Assembly (NCBI RefSeq): GCF_016917355.1
Contig: NZ_CP070304.1
Location: forward strand, 496,001-560,000
DNA length: 64,000 bases
Reading direction: 5' to 3'
Origin: Glaciimonas sp. PAMC28666
Lineage (GTDB): Bacteria > Pseudomonadota > Gammaproteobacteria > Burkholderiales > Burkholderiaceae_D
The notes beneath the pieces were generated by a model, which worked only from the letters and a program-made list of their open reading frames with translations, made no database searches and had not been told where the DNA came from. Made by a program: the position numbers and the translations under genes. Positions 26,177 through 36,756 of this stretch are shown one piece after another (positions within the stretch are counted from its first letter, which is position 1; the number at the start of each line of letters is the position of its first letter).

Positions 26177-26593
26177 ATGTCATCTTCCAATGTTTCGATG
26201 AATATTTTTGATATTGCCGGTTCCGCGATGAGCGCGCAATCACAACGCATGAACGTCACCGCCAGCAATCTGGCGAATGCCGACAGCGCCACCGGCCCCG
26301 ACGGTCAGCCGTACCATGCGAAGCAAGTGGTGTTTGCTGTCGCACCAACCGGTCAACAAAATCTTGGCGGGGTCCAGGTCGCTGGCGTGATCGAAGATCC
26401 GTCGCCGCTGCGCACCGTCTACGATCCCAAGAATCCAATGGCTAACGAGAGCGGCTACATCTCCATGCCGAACGTCAACGTCGTCGAAGAAATGGTCAAC
26501 ATGATTTCGGCATCGCGGTCTTACCAGGCCAACGTTGAGGTACTCAATACGGCCAAAACCATGATGTTAAAAACCCTCACCGTCGGTCAATAA
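26177..26593 (+). CDS. flgC: Flagellar proximal rod protein FlgC
   Basis: FlgC is the second proximal rod protein. The 138-residue sequence shows the conserved start [30 protein letters not shown] and the signature C-terminus [38 protein letters not shown]. The ATG at 26177 has an AAGG ribosome site. It sits between flgB and flgD in the standard order. Confidence 0.97.
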   Translation: MSSSNVSMNIFDIAGSAMSAQSQRMNVTASNLANADSATGPDGQPYHAKQVVFAVAPTGQQNLGGVQVAGVIEDPSPLRTVYDPKNPMANESGYISMPNVNVVEEMVNMISASRSYQANVEVLNTAKTMMLKTLTVGQ

Positions 26594-26641
26594 CGCCACC
26601 CAATTTAAGACGACGTCGTCGCCACCCAAGAAAGCCAGATC

Positions 26642-27319
26642 ATGACAATCAGTTCAGCTACCGCCGCATCTTCCGCTTCATCGACCTCTAGCGCCACGGC
26701 AGCGTTAGCTGCTGCTTCTGATTCAGCGGAGCAACTGAACTCGCAGTTTCTCACGCTACTGGTCTCGCAACTGAATAACCAAGATCCACTGCAACCACTC
26801 GACAACGCACAGATGACATCGCAAATGGCGCAGATGAGCACGGTCAGCGGCATTCAAACGCTCAACAGCACGTTGAATTCGCTGGTGAGCCAAACCGGCT
26901 CCAGTCAAACCCTGCAAGCCGCTTCACTAATCGGAAAAGGTGTATTAGTGGCAGGCAATACGGAAACAGTGAGCAGCGGCAAGGCTACCCCGTTTGGCGT
27001 TCAATTATCCGGCGCCTCCGATACGACCACCGTCACTATTACCAATTCTGCCGGCAATGTAGTGAGCACTATGAATCTGGGTGCGCAAAGTGCCGGTTCG
27101 CAAACGCTGTCCTGGAATGGGCAGAACGGCAGCGGCCAGCAGGTCCCGGACGGCACTTACCAAATCGCTGTCGCCGCTTCCCTGGCCGGACAGTCTGTGA
27201 CCGCGAACGCATTGAACTATGCACAGGTCTCAAGCGTCGCGCAAGGTACCACCGGCGTCAACCTGAGTCTGAGCAACGGTAGCACCACAGCCTTAAGCAA
27301 CGTTCAACAGTTTTTTTAA
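26642..27319 (+). CDS. flgD: Hook capping protein FlgD
   Basis: FlgD caps the growing hook and guides FlgE assembly; it is absent from the finished flagellum. The 225-residue protein has a Ser/Ala-rich N-terminus, the conserved FLTLLVSQLNNQDPLQPLDNAQMTSQMAQMS block, and a C-terminal FlgD Ig-like/TUDOR-type domain (TPFGVQLSGASDTTTVTITN, LSWNGQNGSGQQVPDGTYQIAVAA). About 110 nt without a gene separate it from flgE. Confidence 0.96.
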   Translation: MTISSATAASSASSTSSATAALAAASDSAEQLNSQFLTLLVSQLNNQDPLQPLDNAQMTSQMAQMSTVSGIQTLNSTLNSLVSQTGSSQTLQAASLIGKGVLVAGNTETVSSGKATPFGVQLSGASDTTTVTITNSAGNVVSTMNLGAQSAGSQTLSWNGQNGSGQQVPDGTYQIAVAASLAGQSVTANALNYAQVSSVAQGTTGVNLSLSNGSTTALSNVQQFF

Positions 27320-27429
27320 GCGCGCTTTTAATTACCCGATAGTTCGTTTGGATCAGATCTCGTTTTGCGGTGGATTTGCGCGATCAGGGTTCGGATTTTT
27401 AATTCAATTGACTAAATTAGAGGCACATC

Positions 27430-28656
27430 ATGGGTTTTGAACAAGGCGTCAGCGGCTTAAATGCCTCCTCCAGTAATCTCGACGTGATCGGGAATAACAT
27501 TGCCAACTCTGGTACCACAGGCTTCAAGACCGGCACTGCGCAGTTCGCCGACGTATATGCCGGCTCGCAAAGCGGTCTCGGCGTCCAGGTCGCGACGGTT
27601 TCGCAAAATCTTTCGCAGGGGGTGGTAACGACCAACGGCGTCGGAACAGATGTCGCGATTTCCGGTAATGGATTTTTTCAGTTAATGGGTCCAACCGGCC
27701 AGATGTCGTATTCGCGCGATGGGGCCTTTACTCAGAATAGTAGCGGCTATCTCGTCGATTCCGCCGGCTTGCAAGTAACCGGCTATCAGGTTGGCGCCAA
27801 CGGTGCAATCGCGGGTGGTACGCCCTCAGCATTAAAGCTGCCTATCAGCACACCGATGCCACCCAATCCGACGACCCAGATCAGCGCTGAATTCAATCTG
27901 AATTCAGGTGACACGACGCCGGCTACCACTCCATTCAACACCACAGATGCGACCAGTTACAACTATTCAAATACCATCACAGCATATGATTCGCTGGGAA
28001 ATTCGCATGAGATCACCAGCTTTTTCGTCAATTCAGGCAGCAGTACCTGGAACGTTTACCAGACAATTGATGGTAAATCACTGACCTCTTCCAGCGCGTC
28101 CACTACTGGGACCAACATTGGCTCGCTGACGTTCAATAGCAGCGGCACGCTGGTCACACCTGCAAACGGCACCTTGACGTCCGGTAGTATCGCCTTAAGT
28201 AATGGTGCTGCGCCGATGAATTACACGCTCAATCTAACTGGCACCACCCATTACGGTAGCGCCGATGGCATGGTTTCTGCAGCGAAACAGAACGGCTACA
28301 CATCGGGCATGCTGACGTCGTTTGCAATCAATAAAGACGGCACGGTGACCGGTCAGTTTTCCAATAACCAGACCAATACCCTGGGCCAGATCGTTTTGGC
28401 GTCGTTTGCCAATCCGAACGGCCTGGCAAACTCCACTGGGAACATCCTTACGGCAACCGCCGCCTCGGGTAACCCGCTGATTAGTGCCCCGGGCGGTAGC
28501 GCCGGGTCGCTAACCTCGGGCGCGCTGGAAACGTCGAACGTTGATCTGACTTCCGAGCTGGTCAATCTGATCATTGCCCAGCGCACCTATCAGGCCAACG
28601 CACAAACCATCAAGACTCAGGATGAAATCATGCAAACATTGGTGAGTGGTTTGTGA
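27430..28656 (+). CDS. flgE: Flagellar hook protein FlgE
   Basis: FlgE polymerises into the curved hook, the universal joint outside the outer membrane. The 408-residue protein begins GFEQGVSGLNASSSNLDVIGNNIANSGTTGFKTG, with the rod/hook N-terminal motif. It has beta-rich central domains with Ser/Thr/Asn-rich sequence, and ends with the conserved ETSNVDLTSELVNLIIAQRTYQANAQTIKTQDEIMQTLV. Hook length would be measured by FliK (54343-55716). Confidence 0.97.
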   Translation: MGFEQGVSGLNASSSNLDVIGNNIANSGTTGFKTGTAQFADVYAGSQSGLGVQVATVSQNLSQGVVTTNGVGTDVAISGNGFFQLMGPTGQMSYSRDGAFTQNSSGYLVDSAGLQVTGYQVGANGAIAGGTPSALKLPISTPMPPNPTTQISAEFNLNSGDTTPATTPFNTTDATSYNYSNTITAYDSLGNSHEITSFFVNSGSSTWNVYQTIDGKSLTSSSASTTGTNIGSLTFNSSGTLVTPANGTLTSGSIALSNGAAPMNYTLNLTGTTHYGSADGMVSAAKQNGYTSGMLTSFAINKDGTVTGQFSNNQTNTLGQIVLASFANPNGLANSTGNILTATAASGNPLISAPGGSAGSLTSGALETSNVDLTSELVNLIIAQRTYQANAQTIKTQDEIMQTLVSGL

Positions 28657-28723
28657 TGATCTCGCAATCGTCGGACGCTACTGACAATATCGGCTTCAGC
28701 ACGGAAGAGGTAGGGGAGCGTTT

Positions 28724-29467
28724 ATGGATCGCATGATCTATATCGCCATGGGCGGTGCATCGCAGACCCTGGACCAGCAGGCATCGATAGCGAGCAACAT
28801 GGCGAACGTATCGACGCCCGGTTTTCGTGCACAGCTCAATAACTTTCGCTCGGTACCGGTGGTAGGCAGCGAGTCACCCACCCGCGCTTTCGTCGTTGCT
28901 TCAACGCCCGGTGCAGACATGCGCAACGGTCCTACAACGGCCACCGGCCGCAGCCTCGATATCGCGGTCAACGGCGATGGTTGGCTGGCTGTGCAAATGC
29001 CCGACGGCACCGAAGCGTATACGCGGACCGGCAACTTGCAGGTCACCGCAGATGGTCAGTTGACGACCATGGATTTGCATCCGGTAATTGGCGAAGCAGG
29101 GCCGATAGCGATACCGCCCGGCTCAGCAGTGACCATTACCAAAGATGGATTGGTGAGTGCGCTCGGCGCAGGCGCTGCGCTAACCGACGCCGCGACGATC
29201 GGCCATCTGAAACTGGTCAATCCCCCCTCCGCCGATTTGGTACGCGGCGACGATGGACTGTTCCGCATGCGCCCGGATGTGGCGACACCCGCGGCCGATC
29301 CGTCGGTCACGTTGTTGACCGGCACCGTGGAGGGCAGCAATGTCAATCCGATCGAATCGATGGTCAGTATGATTACCAATGCACGCCGCTACGAGATGCA
29401 GATGAAGACGATATCGACCGCCGAGAGTAACGAACAACAGGCCAACCAGTTACTGACCATGACCTGA
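28724..29467 (+). CDS. flgF: Proximal rod protein FlgF
   Basis: FlgF is a single-ring rod protein between FlgC and FlgG. The 247-residue product starts MDRMIYIAMGGASQTLDQQASIASNMANVSTPGFRAQL and ends GSNVNPIESMVSMITNARRYEMQMKTISTAESNEQQANQLL, both typical of FlgF rather than FlgG. An AGGGGAG site precedes the ATG. Confidence 0.96.
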   Translation: MDRMIYIAMGGASQTLDQQASIASNMANVSTPGFRAQLNNFRSVPVVGSESPTRAFVVASTPGADMRNGPTTATGRSLDIAVNGDGWLAVQMPDGTEAYTRTGNLQVTADGQLTTMDLHPVIGEAGPIAIPPGSAVTITKDGLVSALGAGAALTDAATIGHLKLVNPPSADLVRGDDGLFRMRPDVATPAADPSVTLLTGTVEGSNVNPIESMVSMITNARRYEMQMKTISTAESNEQQANQLLTMT

Positions 29468-29566
29468 TGCCGCAACAATTATGCGGGGCGGCGTCGGCTC
29501 GTCGGAAAGCGACCAACATACGTTATTTAAATCCAGTTCCAGCCTTACCATTTGCAGGAGTTTTTT

Positions 29567-30349
29567 ATGATCTCATCTCTCTCGATTGCCAAAACCGGTC
29601 TTGATGCGCAACAGACCCAGCTCGATGTGATTTCGAATAACCTGGCTAACGTCGGCACTACCGGTTTTAAACGCAGCCGCGCCGTGTTCCAGGATCTGAT
29701 GTATCAGAACCTGAGCCAGGCTGGCAGCCAAACCTCTGACCAAACCAACATGCCATCCGGACTGCAAGTTGGCGGCGGAGTGCGTGTTGTCACCACTGAA
29801 CGCATCAACACTCAGGGCACACCGACCCAGACAAGTAATCCTACCGACGTCGCAATTAACGGCAACGGCTACTTTCAGGTACTGATGCCTGACGGCACGC
29901 TGGCTTATACCCGCGACGGCTCGTTTCAGACCAATCAGAACGGCCAGCTAGTCACCGCCAGCGGCTATCCGGTACAACCGGCGATTACCTTGCCGGCCAA
30001 TTCCACCAGTCTGACCATCGCATCGACTGGCGCGGTCACAGTGACGCAAGCCAACAGCACCGCCAATGTGCAGGTCGGCACCCTGCAACTGGCGACTTTT
30101 CTGAATCCAACCGGTCTGCAAAGCAGCGGCAGCAATCTTTACGTCGAAACCGATTCGTCAGGGGCACCAACCCAGAGCGCACCTGGCCAGAGCGGTACCG
30201 GCACCCTGAGCCAGGGTTATGTCGAAGCATCGAACGTCAACGTGGTGGAAGAACTTGTCAACATGATCCAGACCCAACGCGCGTACGAAATCAACAGCAA
30301 AGCGGTCACGACTTCAGATCAGATGCTGCAGAAGCTGACCGATTTGTGA
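29567..30349 (+). CDS. flgG: Distal rod protein FlgG
   Basis: FlgG builds the distal rod that crosses the P and L rings. Starting at ATG 29567 it has 260 residues, the usual FlgG length; GCAGGAG stands just upstream, and a TTG reading from 29552 would start within that ribosome site. It shows [45 protein letters not shown] at the N-terminus and [41 protein letters not shown] at the C-terminus. Confidence 0.97.
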   Translation: MISSLSIAKTGLDAQQTQLDVISNNLANVGTTGFKRSRAVFQDLMYQNLSQAGSQTSDQTNMPSGLQVGGGVRVVTTERINTQGTPTQTSNPTDVAINGNGYFQVLMPDGTLAYTRDGSFQTNQNGQLVTASGYPVQPAITLPANSTSLTIASTGAVTVTQANSTANVQVGTLQLATFLNPTGLQSSGSNLYVETDSSGAPTQSAPGQSGTGTLSQGYVEASNVNVVEELVNMIQTQRAYEINSKAVTTSDQMLQKLTDL

Positions 30350-31059
30350 TGAATGGCGCATTCATGGCGAGTAATAAGGTGAATAATCGGTTTCACGGCT
30401 TGACCGCGTTAGCTGCGATGTTGACTCTGATGTTGGCTGGATGCGCACAAATACCGCGCAAGCCGCTGGTGCAGCAGCCAATGACTGCGCGCCCGCCCCT
30501 GCAACCGATCGTCGCCGTGAATGCCGCGATTTATCAATCAGGTTTTGGGGCGCAGGCCCTGTTCGAAGATCCTCGTCCACGCAGTGTCGGCGACATTCTG
30601 ACCATTGTCGTTGTCGAAAATGTCAACGCCAGCAAGAACTCAGCAGCCAACAGCAGTCGCACCAGCGCCGTCAATTCCACGCTGGGGATATTACCGAAAA
30701 TCATGGGCAGTCTGACGAACAGTATGAGCGCCGATGGCAGCGGTGCCAACACCCTGAATGCCAAGGGCGGTGCCAATGCTGCCAATACCTTCAACGGTGT
30801 CATTACTGTGACGGTGACCGAGGTGCTGGGTAACGGCAATCTGCTGGTCAGCGGTGAAAAACAGATGATGATCAATCAAGGCACCGAATTTATTCGATTC
30901 TCGGGCGTGGTCAATCCCCGCACGGTCACCGGCACCAACACTGTATCGTCGACGCAGGTAGCAGATGCGCGCGTCGAATATAGCGCCAAAGGCTATATCG
31001 ACGAAGCCCAGAACATGGGTTGGCTGCAACGATTCTTCCTTAACGTATTGCCCTACTGA
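30349..31059 (+). CDS. flgH: Outer-membrane L-ring lipoprotein FlgH
   Basis: FlgH forms the L ring, the outer-membrane bushing of the flagellum. The 236-residue protein has a lipoprotein signal ending LTLMLAGC, with the modified Cys at residue 32. The conserved core follows ([82 protein letters not shown]). The ATG at 30349 overlaps the flgG stop (TGATG); another in-frame ATG at 30364 would give a shorter signal peptide and cannot be excluded. Its stop overlaps the flgI start by one base. Confidence 0.95.
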   Translation: MNGAFMASNKVNNRFHGLTALAAMLTLMLAGCAQIPRKPLVQQPMTARPPLQPIVAVNAAIYQSGFGAQALFEDPRPRSVGDILTIVVVENVNASKNSAANSSRTSAVNSTLGILPKIMGSLTNSMSADGSGANTLNAKGGANAANTFNGVITVTVTEVLGNGNLLVSGEKQMMINQGTEFIRFSGVVNPRTVTGTNTVSSTQVADARVEYSAKGYIDEAQNMGWLQRFFLNVLPY

Positions 31060-32195
31060 TGACCCCTACCCCATTCTTCAGGCGCAGCGGCCGACGCTGG
31101 AACACTCTGGTATGCAGCATATTGTTCTGCTGCGCCTGTGCCGTCCCAGCCCAGGCGGAACGGCTCAAGGAACTGGTCAGTATTCAGGGTGTGCGCGACA
31201 ATCCCCTGATCGGCTACGGCTTGATGGTCGGCCTCGATGGAAGCGGCGATCAAACCACGCAGACGCCGTTCACCACCCAGACACTCACCAACATGCTGTC
31301 TCAGCTTGGCATTTCCGTGGCGGCCGGCACCACCATGCAGCTAAAAAACGTCGCTGCGGTGATGGTCACCGCCACCCTGCCATCGTTTGCCCGTCCCGGC
31401 CAGACCATTGATGTCACCGTGTCTTCACTGGGTACATCCAAGAGCCTGCGTGGCGGCACGCTGCTGATGACGCCATTGAAGGGCGCCGATAATATGGTGT
31501 ATGCGATTGCTCAGGGCAATATGGTCGTCGGCGGTGCAGGTGCGTCGGCTAATGGCAGCAAGGTACAGATCAATCAACTCAACTCTGGTCGAATTCCTGC
31601 CGGTGCGATTGTCGAACGCGCAGTGGCTTCAGCGCTTACAGACGACGCGAATGTGATGCTGGAACTCAACGAATCCGATTTCGGCACCGCGGAAGCTGTG
31701 GTCGAAGCGATTGATCGCGCCATGGGAGACGGCACCGCCACCGCTCTGGATGCGCGTGTCATTCGTCTAATCGCACCAGGCGGCCCACGGGCACGCGTGA
31801 GCTTTCTGGCCCGCATCGAAAATATCGATGTGATACCGGCGTTGGCCTCAGCCAAGGTCGTCATCAACGCTCGCACCGGCTCGGTGGTGATGAATCAAGC
31901 GGTCCGTATTCAGGATTGTGCGGTCGCGCATGGCAGCTTATCGGTCGTCATCACGACCAAAACCGAGGTCAGTCAACCCAATGCATTTTCCGGCGGAACT
32001 ACCGTCGCATCACCGACCTCCCAGATTTCAGTGAACCAGGCAGGCGGCGCATTGCAGGTAGTGCGCAAGGGCGCTTCGCTGGCCGATGTTGTAAAGGGCT
32101 TGAATTCGCTCGGTGCCAATCCGCAGGATCTGGTATCGATCCTGCAAGCGTTAAAAGCTGCTGGCGCATTGCGTGCCGAGCTGGAAATTATCTAG
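31059..32195 (+). CDS. flgI: Periplasmic P-ring protein FlgI
   Basis: FlgI forms the P ring in the peptidoglycan layer, with help from FlgA. The 378-residue product has a Sec signal peptide ([17 protein letters not shown]), then [32 protein letters not shown], the family signature. It ends with [48 protein letters not shown], as in most FlgI proteins. Confidence 0.97.
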   Translation: MTPTPFFRRSGRRWNTLVCSILFCCACAVPAQAERLKELVSIQGVRDNPLIGYGLMVGLDGSGDQTTQTPFTTQTLTNMLSQLGISVAAGTTMQLKNVAAVMVTATLPSFARPGQTIDVTVSSLGTSKSLRGGTLLMTPLKGADNMVYAIAQGNMVVGGAGASANGSKVQINQLNSGRIPAGAIVERAVASALTDDANVMLELNESDFGTAEAVVEAIDRAMGDGTATALDARVIRLIAPGGPRARVSFLARIENIDVIPALASAKVVINARTGSVVMNQAVRIQDCAVAHGSLSVVITTKTEVSQPNAFSGGTTVASPTSQISVNQAGGALQVVRKGASLADVVKGLNSLGANPQDLVSILQALKAAGALRAELEII

Positions 32196-32199
32196 CAAC

Positions 32200-33168
32200 A
32201 TGAGTCTGACCTCGACCAGTACCACGACCGGGCTAACGACTTCCAGCGGCGCTCTCGATCAGCGTTTTGCACTCGACGTGCAAGGTGTCGATAAGCTGCG
32301 CCTGACAACCCGGACCTCACCGCAGGAAGGTCTGAAACAGGTATCGCGCCAGTTCGAAGCCATGTTCATGCAGATGGTGCTCAAGAGCATGCGTGACGCG
32401 ACCCCGTCCGACGGCCCCTTCGATAGCGATCAGCAAAAAATGTTCACCTCGATGTTGGATCAGCAGCTCGCGCAAAGCCTGTCCGGTCGCGGCCTTGGAC
32501 TAGCTGACGCGATGCAAGCCCAACTCAAGCGCAGCATCAATCCCGTTCCGGACGATGACACAGCGCCGATCAAACCCCTGAATTCGCCCGCTAAGGCTTT
32601 CGACCTCATGCAGCACGGCTTGCCATTACCCGCAGTAGCGCCAGCCGCCGCGCCGAATCTCTCGTTCTACGACGCCGCATCCGGTCACTCCGCACGCGCC
32701 GCCAGCGGCACTTCGCAAGCACGCATTGAGCAGTTCGTCGCACGCATGGGTGCATCCGCGCAAGCCGCTAGTGTGGCCAGCGGAGTACCAGCACAACTGA
32801 TTTTGGCGCAGGCAGCACTAGAATCCGGCTGGGGTCAGCGCGAGATCAAAGACGAGAATGGCAACCAGAGTTACAACCTGTTCAGTATCAAGGCTGGCAG
32901 GAACTGGAAAGGGCCGGTGGTCGAGGCCACTACCACGGAATATGTCAATGGCATTGCGCAATATACCAAGGCAACTTTCCGGGCCTACGGATCGTATCAA
33001 GAGGCGTTCACAGACTACGGGAAGTTCCTCACCAGCAACCCACGTTATGCGCAGGCACTGGCGGCTGGCGATCCGGTAGAGGCGGCGTACGGCCTGCAAC
33101 GTGCAGGCTACGCCACCGATCCGCAATACGGAGGAAAGCTGGTGCGTATCATGAAGCAGATTGCATAA
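32200..33168 (+). CDS. flgJ: Rod cap and peptidoglycan hydrolase FlgJ
   Basis: FlgJ caps the growing rod and clears peptidoglycan for it. The 322-residue protein is the two-domain form: the N-terminal rod-binding domain (GLKQVSRQFEAMFMQMVLKSMRDA, DQQKMFTSMLDQQLAQSLSGRGLGLADAM) and a C-terminal glucosaminidase domain. The latter has the catalytic-Glu segment AQAALESGWGQREI, then NLFSIKAG and YVNGIAQYTKATFRAYGSYQEAFTDYGKFL. ATG 32200 is preferred; a GTG at 32173 would overlap flgI and add nine residues. It closes the flgB operon. Confidence 0.96.
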   Translation: MSLTSTSTTTGLTTSSGALDQRFALDVQGVDKLRLTTRTSPQEGLKQVSRQFEAMFMQMVLKSMRDATPSDGPFDSDQQKMFTSMLDQQLAQSLSGRGLGLADAMQAQLKRSINPVPDDDTAPIKPLNSPAKAFDLMQHGLPLPAVAPAAAPNLSFYDAASGHSARAASGTSQARIEQFVARMGASAQAASVASGVPAQLILAQAALESGWGQREIKDENGNQSYNLFSIKAGRNWKGPVVEATTTEYVNGIAQYTKATFRAYGSYQEAFTDYGKFLTSNPRYAQALAAGDPVEAAYGLQRAGYATDPQYGGKLVRIMKQIA

Positions 33169-33245
33169 AGGTCCGTTATTTCTCTGATTTTGCACCACGA
33201 CCTCATCGCCACCGATGGCAATACGCGACGACTTTTAGAATACCC

Positions 33246-33272
33246 TAAAGTTTACGGCTAGCCTGCCGTTAT
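33246..33272 (+). promoter_or_regulatory. Sigma-28 (FliA) promoter of flgK-flgL
   Basis: TAAAGTTT (33246-33253), an 11-nt spacer and GCCGTTAT (33265-33272): the -35 is a perfect match and the -10 nearly perfect to the sigma-28 consensus. Transcription would begin near 33279-33280, about 70 nt before the flgK ATG. Confidence 0.93.
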
Positions 33273-33348
33273 ATCGAATGTGAGCAGTATTAGCAAAGCT
33301 AGCAATATCGGCAATATCGATTACTTGATTTTTTCAGAACGGACTGGC

Positions 33349-35325
33349 ATGTCGAACAGCTTAATTTCTATCGGGATCAGTGGCCTGGCGGCAGCACAGG
33401 CAGGCTTGACGACTACCGGCAATAATACCGCCAACGTTAATACTCCCGGCTACGACCTCGAAACGGTACAGACCGTGCCGGGCGCCGGTTCATCGACCTC
33501 AGGCACCTATATAGGCTCCGGTACCCAGGTAAGCAATATCACGCGCAGTTACAGTCAATATCTCACTACCCAATTGAATCAGGCGCAAGCAAGCAGCGCT
33601 TCGCTAAGCACCTATTCCACGCAGATCAACCAGATCGACAGCCAGTTGGGCAGTACGACTACCGGCCTGGCACCGTTGATGCAGACTTTCTTTACCGACG
33701 TTCAGGGGGTCGCCAATTCACCCGACGATACCGCCGCGCGTCAGCAATTGATCAGTTCAGCGCAATCGTTGGCCAATCAGTTCAGCACCACGAGTGCCTA
33801 TCTTTCAGGTCTGAGCACCGGTGTTAACAGCGAGATTGCAGGCAATGTCAGCCAGATCAATTCGTACACCAGCCAGATTGCTGGTCTGAATACCCAAATT
33901 TCACAGGCCAGCATCGCAGCCGGCGGCCAGGCACCAAACGGCTTGCTCGACCAACGCGATCAGCTCGTGAGCCAGCTAAGCAAGGTGGTCGGCACCACAG
34001 TCGTGACGCAAAGCAACGGTCAACTCAACATCATCATCGGTAACGGCCAGAGTCTGGTTCAGGGCGGCAAGTCCTACGCACTGCAAGCGGTTAGTTCTGC
34101 TGCCAATCCAAATCAGACAGTCGTAGCACTGACAACCGGCAGTGGCCAGCCAACGGTATTGCCGGATAGCACGCTGACCGGCGGATCGCTTGGGGGAGTG
34201 CTGCAATTCCGAGACAGCTCCCTGGCGTCAGCACAAAACGCGATTGGACAATTGGCTATCACCGTAGCCTCTACAGTCAATGCGCAGCAAAGCCTCGGCG
34301 TCGATCTGAATGGTACGCAAGGGCAGAACATATTCTCCCAGGCCAGTCCGACGATCGTCGCAAACACGGCAAACACCGGCAATATGGCATTCACGGCAGC
34401 TTTCTCAAATGCCGCGCAATTGACCAACAGCGACTACAAGCTCACTGTGTCAGGCGCTCAAAATGCCTTGCAATACTCGGTCACCCGCTTGTCGGATAAT
34501 ACCGTTGTAGTTCCTCCTACCGCTACCGCCTCGCCACTTGCCTTTGATGGCGTGACGCTGTCAGTTGCCAGCGGTGCAGCGAATTCAGGCGATTCATTCT
34601 TGATTCAACCGACTCTCAACGGCGCGCAAAATATGCAGATGACGCTGACCGATCCGGCCGGCGTGGCCGCGGCCTCGCCCATCGTTACCGGCAATACAAC
34701 CACCAATCAGGGAAGCGGCGCGCTTAGTGCCGGCACGGTCAACGCAGCCTATCTGGCGACGCCTTTGACAAGTGGCGTGACACTCACCTATAACAGCACC
34801 TCGGGCACATTAAGCGGATTCCCGACTTCGGCTCCCGTCACTGTGACGCCATCGGGTGGCACGCCAACCACTTATGCCGCGGGAACTGCAGTCCCCTTTA
34901 CCGCCGGTGCCGCGATGAGCTTTAACGGCATCAGCGTCAGCCTCAGCGGCAAGCCGTCCAACGGCGATACCTTCACTATCGGTCAAAATACAAGTGGCGT
35001 GTCCGACGGCAGCAATGCGCTGTTGATGGGAGCGTTACAGAACGCAAAGACCATGAACGGCGGCACCACCAACTATAACGCCAGCTACACGCAACTCGTC
35101 AGCAGCGTTGCCAACCAGGCCAGCCAGCTGAATACCGCGAGTACGGCGCAAACCTCCCTGACCTCGCAAATTCAGGCATCTCAACAATCGGTATCAGGTG
35201 TGAACCTGGATGAAGAAACCAGCAACCTCTTGATGTACCAGCAAATGTATCAAGCCAATGCCCAGGTGATCCAGGCTGCGGTGACGACCTTTGCAGCGAT
35301 ATTAGCTGTGGCCACAAGTACTTAA
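33349..35325 (+). CDS. flgK: Hook-filament junction protein FlgK (HAP1)
   Basis: FlgK is the first hook-filament junction protein, exported with help from FlgN. From ATG 33349 it has 658 residues: N-terminal LISIGISGLAAAQAGLTTTGNNTANVNTPGYDLETV, a long variable middle rich in Ser/Thr/Gly, and the C-terminal coiled segment GVNLDEETSNLLMYQQMYQANAQVIQAA. An upstream GTG at 33280 would begin at the transcription start of the sigma-28 promoter, so the ATG at 33349 is the likely start. It heads the late operon flgKL. Confidence 0.97.
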   Translation: MSNSLISIGISGLAAAQAGLTTTGNNTANVNTPGYDLETVQTVPGAGSSTSGTYIGSGTQVSNITRSYSQYLTTQLNQAQASSASLSTYSTQINQIDSQLGSTTTGLAPLMQTFFTDVQGVANSPDDTAARQQLISSAQSLANQFSTTSAYLSGLSTGVNSEIAGNVSQINSYTSQIAGLNTQISQASIAAGGQAPNGLLDQRDQLVSQLSKVVGTTVVTQSNGQLNIIIGNGQSLVQGGKSYALQAVSSAANPNQTVVALTTGSGQPTVLPDSTLTGGSLGGVLQFRDSSLASAQNAIGQLAITVASTVNAQQSLGVDLNGTQGQNIFSQASPTIVANTANTGNMAFTAAFSNAAQLTNSDYKLTVSGAQNALQYSVTRLSDNTVVVPPTATASPLAFDGVTLSVASGAANSGDSFLIQPTLNGAQNMQMTLTDPAGVAAASPIVTGNTTTNQGSGALSAGTVNAAYLATPLTSGVTLTYNSTSGTLSGFPTSAPVTVTPSGGTPTTYAAGTAVPFTAGAAMSFNGISVSLSGKPSNGDTFTIGQNTSGVSDGSNALLMGALQNAKTMNGGTTNYNASYTQLVSSVANQASQLNTASTAQTSLTSQIQASQQSVSGVNLDEETSNLLMYQQMYQANAQVIQAAVTTFAAILAVATST

Positions 35326-35338
35326 ACAGGAAAATATA

Positions 35339-36559
35339 ATGCGTATCAGTACTCAGACGTTTTATGCACAAAGTATGGCCGCGATGAGTTCGCAGCAAAG
35401 CAGTCTGTCTCAGGTTCAGGCAAAGCTCGCTTCGTCGAGCCAAATGGTTTCTCCTTCGGACGACCCGGTTGGCGCAGCGAATGCGCTTACGGTCTCACAA
35501 GCGATGTCGCTCAATGGCCAATACGCTGCCAGTAATACCCAGGCAACGCAATCGCTATCGATGGAATCAAACGCGCTGCAAAGCATCTCCACCCTGTTGA
35601 TCAGCGTCAAGAGCCTGGTAATAGAAGCTGGCGATGGCGCATTATCGGATGCTGACCGAGGCTCAATCGCGATTCAATTGCAAAGCGACTACACTCAGTT
35701 GCAAGGATTAGGCAACAGCCAGGACGGCAATGGCCAATATCTGTTTGCCGGTTTTGTGAGCGGCAATGCACCATTTACGCAGCGGGCAAACGGCAGCATG
35801 TCGTATAACGGCGATCAGGGCCAGCGCATGATGCAGGTGAGCGCATCGCAGCAGATCTCGGCCAGCGATGCCGGCGGCACTGTTTTCCAGTCGGTTCAGA
35901 GAGGCGCAGGGTATGTCACGTCTGCCGCCAGCGGCAATAGCGGCAGCGCCGCGTTCGGACAGACCGCGATGGCAAATGCATCCGATCCCAATTACGGTCA
36001 GGATTTTGTCGTCAGTTTTACCGGCGGCAACTATAGCGTCGCCACGACCACCGCCCCAAACACCTTGATCGCGAGCGGCACTTACACCGCAGGCACGCCG
36101 ATTAGCTTCGGTGGCGTCACCCTGTCCGTCACCGGCACCCCAGCGAACGGCGACAGCTTGAATGTGACCACCGCCAAAAATGCAGGCACCGATATGTTCG
36201 GCGCTATCAGCGACATTATTACGGCGCTCCAACAACCGGTTAGTAATGGCACCCCTGCTGCTTTGGCGCAATTGCAGAACGCCTTAACTACCGGCAACGT
36301 CAAGATCACGAATGCACTCAACAACGTAACGACGGTGAATGCGTCAGCCGGTTCGCGCCTGAATGAATTATCGACACTCAGTACCGCCGGCACCACCTCC
36401 AGTCTGGCGTATCAGACCACGCTATCGAACTTGCAGGACGTGGACTATGCGAGCACGATTGCGCAGTTCTATCAGGCCCAGACAGCGTTGCAGGCATCGC
36501 AACAGGTATTTGTGAAGATGCAAGGCATTTCACTGATGAATTACGTACAAGGCCGTTAA
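35339..36559 (+). CDS. flgL: Hook-filament junction protein FlgL (HAP3)
   Basis: FlgL is the second junction protein, between FlgK and the filament. The 406-residue protein has the flagellin-like ends: MRISTQTFYAQSMAAMSSQQSSLSQVQAKLAS, with VSPSDDPVGAANAL close behind, and a C-terminus LSNLQDVDYASTIAQFYQAQTALQASQQVFVKMQGISLMNYV. It is 13 nt behind flgK and shares its sigma-28 promoter. The window's flg block ends here. Confidence 0.96.
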   Translation: MRISTQTFYAQSMAAMSSQQSSLSQVQAKLASSSQMVSPSDDPVGAANALTVSQAMSLNGQYAASNTQATQSLSMESNALQSISTLLISVKSLVIEAGDGALSDADRGSIAIQLQSDYTQLQGLGNSQDGNGQYLFAGFVSGNAPFTQRANGSMSYNGDQGQRMMQVSASQQISASDAGGTVFQSVQRGAGYVTSAASGNSGSAAFGQTAMANASDPNYGQDFVVSFTGGNYSVATTTAPNTLIASGTYTAGTPISFGGVTLSVTGTPANGDSLNVTTAKNAGTDMFGAISDIITALQQPVSNGTPAALAQLQNALTTGNVKITNALNNVTTVNASAGSRLNELSTLSTAGTTSSLAYQTTLSNLQDVDYASTIAQFYQAQTALQASQQVFVKMQGISLMNYVQGR

Positions 36560-36756
36560 GCCTGATTGTTCCGTTAATAAGGCCCGCGACGGATGCTAAT
36601 CATCAGCCATCTTTCCCCGGCCCCACTCCTTACCCGCGCCAACGGTCCGAAGTTGTAAACAAAGACGCGCCGCTCATCCAGTGCCCTGCTTAAAAAACCT
36701 GACTTCGGTGTGTTCGCCTGGCTCGAACGCGCCTTTGACACCGCGCTGCATCACAG

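Noticed and set aside
33280-33348. Upstream GTG start for flgK
   Set aside because: It coincides with the transcription start expected from the sigma-28 promoter at 33246-33272, and the added residues are unlike FlgK.
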